Below, in pieces: positions 60,566 through 64,000 of a stretch of DNA of 64,000 nucleotides (the first letter of the stretch is position 1; each line of letters begins with the position of its first letter). The notes under the pieces are model-generated. The model was given only the letters and a program-made list of their open reading frames with translations. It did no database searches and was not told where the DNA came from. This DNA is from Owenweeksia sp965214115 (GTDB lineage: Bacteria > Bacteroidota > Bacteroidia > Flavobacteriales > Schleiferiaceae): the NCBI GenBank assembly GCA_965214115.1, contig CBDCAU010000006.1:62001-126000 (forward strand), read 5' to 3'. The translations under genes were made by a program, and so were the position numbers.

Positions 60566-61345
60566 ATGGTTTCACTATCGGGCATCCCAACTTTTCACGG
60601 CCAGCACCAAGTCCACGCCCTCGAGCGCTTACTGGAACACTACGGCAACGACACTTCCGATATTAAAAATGAGGGCTACATCGACTCCTTGCTCAATGCG
60701 CGCGACGAGGACATCTACCGCTACAGCTTGGTGGAACTGCAACTGAGACAGGAAAGCCCAACAACAGCCCAATCCACCATCAATAATCTCAATGCCTTTG
60801 AAACAATGGGCGAACAGCAGCAGTTGCAATACGCCGCGATGAAAGATTATTACGACATCTTGATAGCTGCCGCCCAAGCCGATAGGGGAGTAGCGGAACT
60901 GACGGAGCAGGAACTGGATGATTTGGAAGACATTGAGGAATTCGGGGTGGGCTTGGCAAGGAGTAAAGCAAGGGGGCTGTTGCGGTTGAACAGCAGAGAG
61001 ATAACTTATACTGAACCTACTTATTTACCGCCTACGCAGTCTAATAAAAACGCAAATGTCATTAATCGACCAAGTAAAATCGAACGCTCTATTTTAATTG
61101 CTCCAAATCCTACAAAGGATTTCGTAATTCTTCAATGGGATTGGTTTCAGGAAGGTTTTCAAGAAGCGTTGACCGTGGAAATTTGGGATTTACAGGGGAA
61201 GCGGGTAAAAACTTGCCAAATTGAAGATTTCAGGAAAAACACATTCGTTCTCTCCTTGAACGATTTTTCGGCAGGGGTTTATTCGCTTCACTTCTATGAA
61301 AATGATAACCACCTATTTTCAGAGAAACTGATAATAGGCAAATGA
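60566..61345 (+). CDS. Truncated T9SS C-terminal module without signal peptide (module B2)
   Basis: 259 residues (MVSLSGIPTFHGQHQVHALE ...). Homologous to the last 260 residues of the M43/beta-helix protein but beginning in mid-domain and lacking any export signal, so if translated it should stay in the cytoplasm. The central 203 bases (60695-60897) are identical to B3 (62944-63146); the T9SS part diverges (LIAPNPTKDFVILQW). It starts four bases after A1 stops. Possible silent donor cassette. Confidence 0.75.
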   Translation: MVSLSGIPTFHGQHQVHALERLLEHYGNDTSDIKNEGYIDSLLNARDEDIYRYSLVELQLRQESPTTAQSTINNLNAFETMGEQQQLQYAAMKDYYDILIAAAQADRGVAELTEQELDDLEDIEEFGVGLARSKARGLLRLNSREITYTEPTYLPPTQSNKNANVINRPSKIERSILIAPNPTKDFVILQWDWFQEGFQEALTVEIWDLQGKRVKTCQIEDFRKNTFVLSLNDFSAGVYSLHFYENDNHLFSEKLIIGK

Positions 61346-62811
61346 TGAGAAGGTGCATTTGGCTTTTACTCCTGCCAAACCTTGTAATTGCTCAAGGTGG
61401 ATTTAGCAAATTTTGGCAAAGTGGCGCATTAGAAACACAGGTTGGGGCTGCGGAGAAAGGCCACCTACTTGTTTCATCCTCTCCTATTCATTGGAATGAG
61501 TTGTCAATTTGGAAAACGGATTCGGCCGGGGTGCTTTTAGATACGTCAAACGTGTTTCTTTTTCCACATACTATTGGTCTTAGATCTAAAGCTTTTATAA
61601 ACTTTAGTAATGGCAGATTTATAAGTTCTCATCTGTCGCTGGTGGTTCAAGATTCGGGCTTTTCTCGGTTGGTTAAATTCAACTCATATCTAGATACAGT
61701 TAAAACGGCAGAGATAGTGGTTGATTCGTTGGGAAGATTTGATATTTGGGCCATAACGCAGCCTTCGCCGTCGGGGGGGTATATAGCCGCCACTGGAACA
61801 CGCTTGCTTAAAGCCTCCAACGAGTATGAACTCTTTTGGCTGAAAATTGACACGGGGCTAAATGTAATTTCTCATCAAATTATTTCTAAAGGTCTTTGGG
61901 GGCAACATATTCAAAAATGTCCAAATCAGGAATATTTAGTATCAGGTCCTACATCCTTGGAAAAACCCAGATCTGAGGGTTTTGTGATGCGACTCGATTC
62001 AATTGGTAACAAGCTATGGGAGCGGAACTTTACTGGCCAGTATGCAGTGGGCGCGGCCAGCCCTTTTGAGAATGACACTTTGGGTCGGTGGATTCTGATG
62101 CCCCAAAAAGTGGATGCCACGGGCAGTCGGTCACGTCTCCGTCTTGTGGAGTTGGATGCTAATGGCAATATTCTCAAAGACACCCTTTTACCCTATGATT
62201 TCTATCACCTACGGCATACGCTTAACTACATAAAAAAAGATGGCACGTTGGTGGGCACGGGTTCTACAAGACGCGGCGGCGGTTTCAAACATTTCATTTT
62301 TAATTTCACCACGGGCGGCGACAGTCTCTCTCTGAAGTTCTACAACGTGGGCGATGATTTTGATGACTCCTACACATTTAGTGGCTATATGGATAAGGAC
62401 AGCAACCTTGTTTTTGGTGGCCTGTACGATGACTTCCACAACCCACCCCAAGGCAACCGCCTCCACAACTGGCTCCTGAAGACCGACAAGCACGGCTGCG
62501 TGGTGAGCGGGTGCCAGAACATTGGTGTTGAGGAATTTTCAGAAGAAGCGGAAACTTCTATCGCGCTTTATCCCAATCCGTTTCGGCAGGCTATCACATT
62601 GACTTGGAACCCAAAGGAGGAACTTTTGCGAAAGCCTACCCGCGCTGAGCTGCGGGACGCCACGGGAAGGCTGGTGTTTTCTGAAAAAGTTGAAAACTTT
62701 CAAGCGGGCACCCATATTTTTCATTTGGGAAAGCTGCCTTCCGGCCTTTACCATTTTTCGCTGAAACAACGGGGGAGGGAAATCTGGGTCAAAAAGGTCA
62801 TCAAGAATTAA
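61345..62811 (+). CDS. T9SS-tailed beta-propeller-like secreted protein (module A2)
   Basis: 488 residues (ATG 61342 immediately upstream is also possible). Same design as A1: signal peptide (MRRCIWLLLLPNLVIA), repeated strands (LSIWKTDSAGVLLDTS; YLVSGPTSLEKPRSEG; GYMDKDSNLVFGGLYDD), then KTDKHGCVVSGCQNIGVEEF and T9SS tail. N-terminal part differs strongly from A1 and A3; the last 362 bases are almost identical to A1. Confidence 0.87.
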   Translation: MRRCIWLLLLPNLVIAQGGFSKFWQSGALETQVGAAEKGHLLVSSSPIHWNELSIWKTDSAGVLLDTSNVFLFPHTIGLRSKAFINFSNGRFISSHLSLVVQDSGFSRLVKFNSYLDTVKTAEIVVDSLGRFDIWAITQPSPSGGYIAATGTRLLKASNEYELFWLKIDTGLNVISHQIISKGLWGQHIQKCPNQEYLVSGPTSLEKPRSEGFVMRLDSIGNKLWERNFTGQYAVGAASPFENDTLGRWILMPQKVDATGSRSRLRLVELDANGNILKDTLLPYDFYHLRHTLNYIKKDGTLVGTGSTRRGGGFKHFIFNFTTGGDSLSLKFYNVGDDFDDSYTFSGYMDKDSNLVFGGLYDDFHNPPQGNRLHNWLLKTDKHGCVVSGCQNIGVEEFSEEAETSIALYPNPFRQAITLTWNPKEELLRKPTRAELRDATGRLVFSEKVENFQAGTHIFHLGKLPSGLYHFSLKQRGREIWVKKVIKN

Positions 62812-62814
62812 TAT

Positions 62815-63594
62815 ATGATTTCAATATCGGACATCCCAGCTTTTCATCGCCAGCACAAATTGCAAACCATTGAGCGCTTGCTGGAACACTACGGCAACGA
62901 CACTTCCGATATCAAGAATGAAGGCTACATCGACTCTTTGCTGAATGCGCGCGACGAGGACATCTACCGCTACAGCTTGGTGGAACTGCAACTGAGACAG
63001 GAAAGCCCAACAACAGCCCAATCCACCATCAATAATCTCAATGCCTTTGAAACAATGGGCGAACAGCAGCAGTTGCAATACGCCGCGATGAAAGATTATT
63101 ACGACATCTTGATAGCTGCCGCCCAAGCCGATAGGGGAGTAGCGGAGCTTACCGAACAGGAGTTGGATGATTTAGAAGATGTTGAGCAGTTAGGTACAGG
63201 CTTAGCTCGCGTTAAGGCCCGTGCGATGTTACGATTGAATGGGCGAGAGTTGACCCATATCGAACCCACTTATTTGCCGCCGAGCCAGTCCAATAAAACG
63301 GCTTGGGCAGAAAACCGTCCCGGTAAAGTTGAACGCAATATTTCAATCAGCCCCAACCCTGCCAAGCAACACTTGATTCTTACTTGGGACTGGCTGAAAG
63401 AAGGTTTTCAGAAACCATTAGGAGCGGAAATAAGAAGTGCCGACGGCAAAATACTTTTTTCCGTTACAATATCGGATTTTCGCAAGAACACCTTTGTCAT
63501 ACCTCTAAAAGGATTGGCAGCGGGCCTGTATCTTTTTACACTGAATGAAGATGACAATTTGGTTTGGACTGAAAAAATAATAGTCGCAGAATGA
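62815..63594 (+). CDS. Truncated T9SS C-terminal module without signal peptide (module B3)
   Basis: 259 residues (MISISDIPAFHRQHKLQTIE ...). Second truncated copy of the M43-protein C-terminus. Its middle is identical to B2 over 203 bases, while its T9SS tail (ISISPNPAKQHLILTWDW, GLYLFTLNEDDN) is closer to B1 than to B2: a mosaic pattern. No signal peptide. Begins four bases after the A2 stop. Confidence 0.75.
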   Translation: MISISDIPAFHRQHKLQTIERLLEHYGNDTSDIKNEGYIDSLLNARDEDIYRYSLVELQLRQESPTTAQSTINNLNAFETMGEQQQLQYAAMKDYYDILIAAAQADRGVAELTEQELDDLEDVEQLGTGLARVKARAMLRLNGRELTHIEPTYLPPSQSNKTAWAENRPGKVERNISISPNPAKQHLILTWDWLKEGFQKPLGAEIRSADGKILFSVTISDFRKNTFVIPLKGLAAGLYLFTLNEDDNLVWTEKIIVAE

Positions 63595-64000
63595 TGCAGC
63601 GGCCTTTTCATTTCGTCCTCGTTTTAGCAGCCCTTCCGCTATTTCGTATAGGTCAGGGTGAATTTTCGCGCACGTGGGATTTCGGGAACTTGGAAACCCA
63701 AGTGATTCCAACGGATGATGGCTATTTATTGATTTCACTGTCGCCGCCGCCTTTGAACGGAATAGCCCTTTGGAAAACGGAGAGTAGCGGTAGTTTGATT
63801 GACACTTCGGTGTATCGATTTTCCGATCCGGTAAGCTTGAGGGGGAGGGCGTTGATCAAAGTGGGTGCGAACAATTATATTCAATCGCATTCTGAAGCCT
63901 ACCAAGTTGATTCCGGTGCAACTCGGTTTATAAAATTCAACCGAGCTCTGGATACTCTGAAATCAAAAATGCTGTTTCCAGACTCTACGGGCAGTTACGA
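63594..64000 (+). CDS. T9SS beta-propeller-like secreted protein, 3' partial (module A3)
   Basis: From ATG 63594 (overlapping the B3 stop; ATG 63591 also possible) the frame is open to the window end: MQRPFHFVLVLAALPLFRIG signal peptide, then FSRTWDFGNLETQV, LISLSPPPLNGIALWKTESS and RALIKVGANNYIQSHSEAYQ. This N-terminus is close to A1 (many identical stretches) and far from A2. The array therefore continues beyond the window. Confidence 0.85.
   Translation, partial: MQRPFHFVLVLAALPLFRIGQGEFSRTWDFGNLETQVIPTDDGYLLISLSPPPLNGIALWKTESSGSLIDTSVYRFSDPVSLRGRALIKVGANNYIQSHSEAYQVDSGATRFIKFNRALDTLKSKMLFPDSTGSY

Larger units (their letters stand above)
59090..64000 (+). repeat. Tandem A-B gene array with 2,249-base period
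   Basis: B2 to B3 starts, A2 to A3 starts and the identical blocks are all offset by exactly 2,249 bases; A1 to A2 is 2,255. Nearly identical blocks (60201-60562 with 62450-62811; 60695-60897 with 62944-63146) alternate with diverged segments. Confidence 0.9.

Overview
The window looks like a chromosomal piece of a Bacteroidota bacterium, probably from the Saprospiria/Chitinophagia side of the phylum (the order is an inference). The evidence is several type IX secretion (T9SS) C-terminal sorting tails, two TonB-dependent receptors with a carboxypeptidase-regulatory-like N-domain, TAnnTTTG -7 promoter boxes, no obvious Shine-Dalgarno sequences, a tmRNA tag reading GENNFALAA, a fused IcmF mutase, and menaquinone genes (menC, menE). 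No tRNA, rRNA or CRISPR array was seen.

Layout. 0-3 kb: 3' part of a Gly-rich beta-helix T9SS surface protein. 3-10 kb: gap, a DUF1778/GNAT toxin-antitoxin pair, xseA-xseB, then on the minus strand gatB and a TlpA-like lipoprotein. 10-18 kb: a PIF1-like helicase, an AbiE type IV toxin-antitoxin pair with a visible operator, a SWIM zinc-finger protein, and an AAA ATPase plus a TOPRIM-like partner broken by an in-frame stop. 18-22 kb: icmF carrying an in-frame palindromic insertion, a heptamer satellite, and higA beside a frameshifted higB. 22-27 kb: a His-rich small protein and TonB receptor, an IS5-family element with target duplication, and mdh. 27-36 kb: two YciF-like proteins, housekeeping and hypothetical genes, a cassette-like gene next to an attC-like palindrome, a short ssb and a DUF421 protein. 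36-41 kb: a DUF3800 gene with a terminator-like leader, a SulP transporter, then a 700-bp repeat field leading into a broken ORF6N gene. 41-49 kb: a serine hydrolase, a glycine/ornithine-lipid acyltransferase pair, a decayed four-helix-bundle gene between inverted repeats, a saccharopine/alanine dehydrogenase-like enzyme, tmRNA and icd. 49-55 kb: an M15 peptidase, menC, a duplicated antitoxin with one ParE toxin, a TonB receptor and menE. 55-64 kb: a frameshifted M43 metalloprotease/beta-helix protein followed by a tandem array of two alternating T9SS genes that runs off the window.

The most unusual structures are three. First, seven palindromes at 39.7-40.4 kb: six are intergenic and one lies inside the ORF6N reading frame, and all but one read fully as variants of the same eight-residue ORF6N peptide. 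Second, a 2,249-bp tandem A-B unit at 59-64 kb has nearly identical constant blocks and diverged flanks, as expected from gene conversion or cassette exchange with the C-terminus of the large upstream protein. Third, there is a dense population of small dispersed palindromes and heptamer satellites, some of which have entered genes (icmF in frame; ORF6N out of frame). Many accessory genes are freshly broken: higB, the TOPRIM partner, ORF6N, the four-helix-bundle gene and the M43 protein. All but one are explained by one small lesion.
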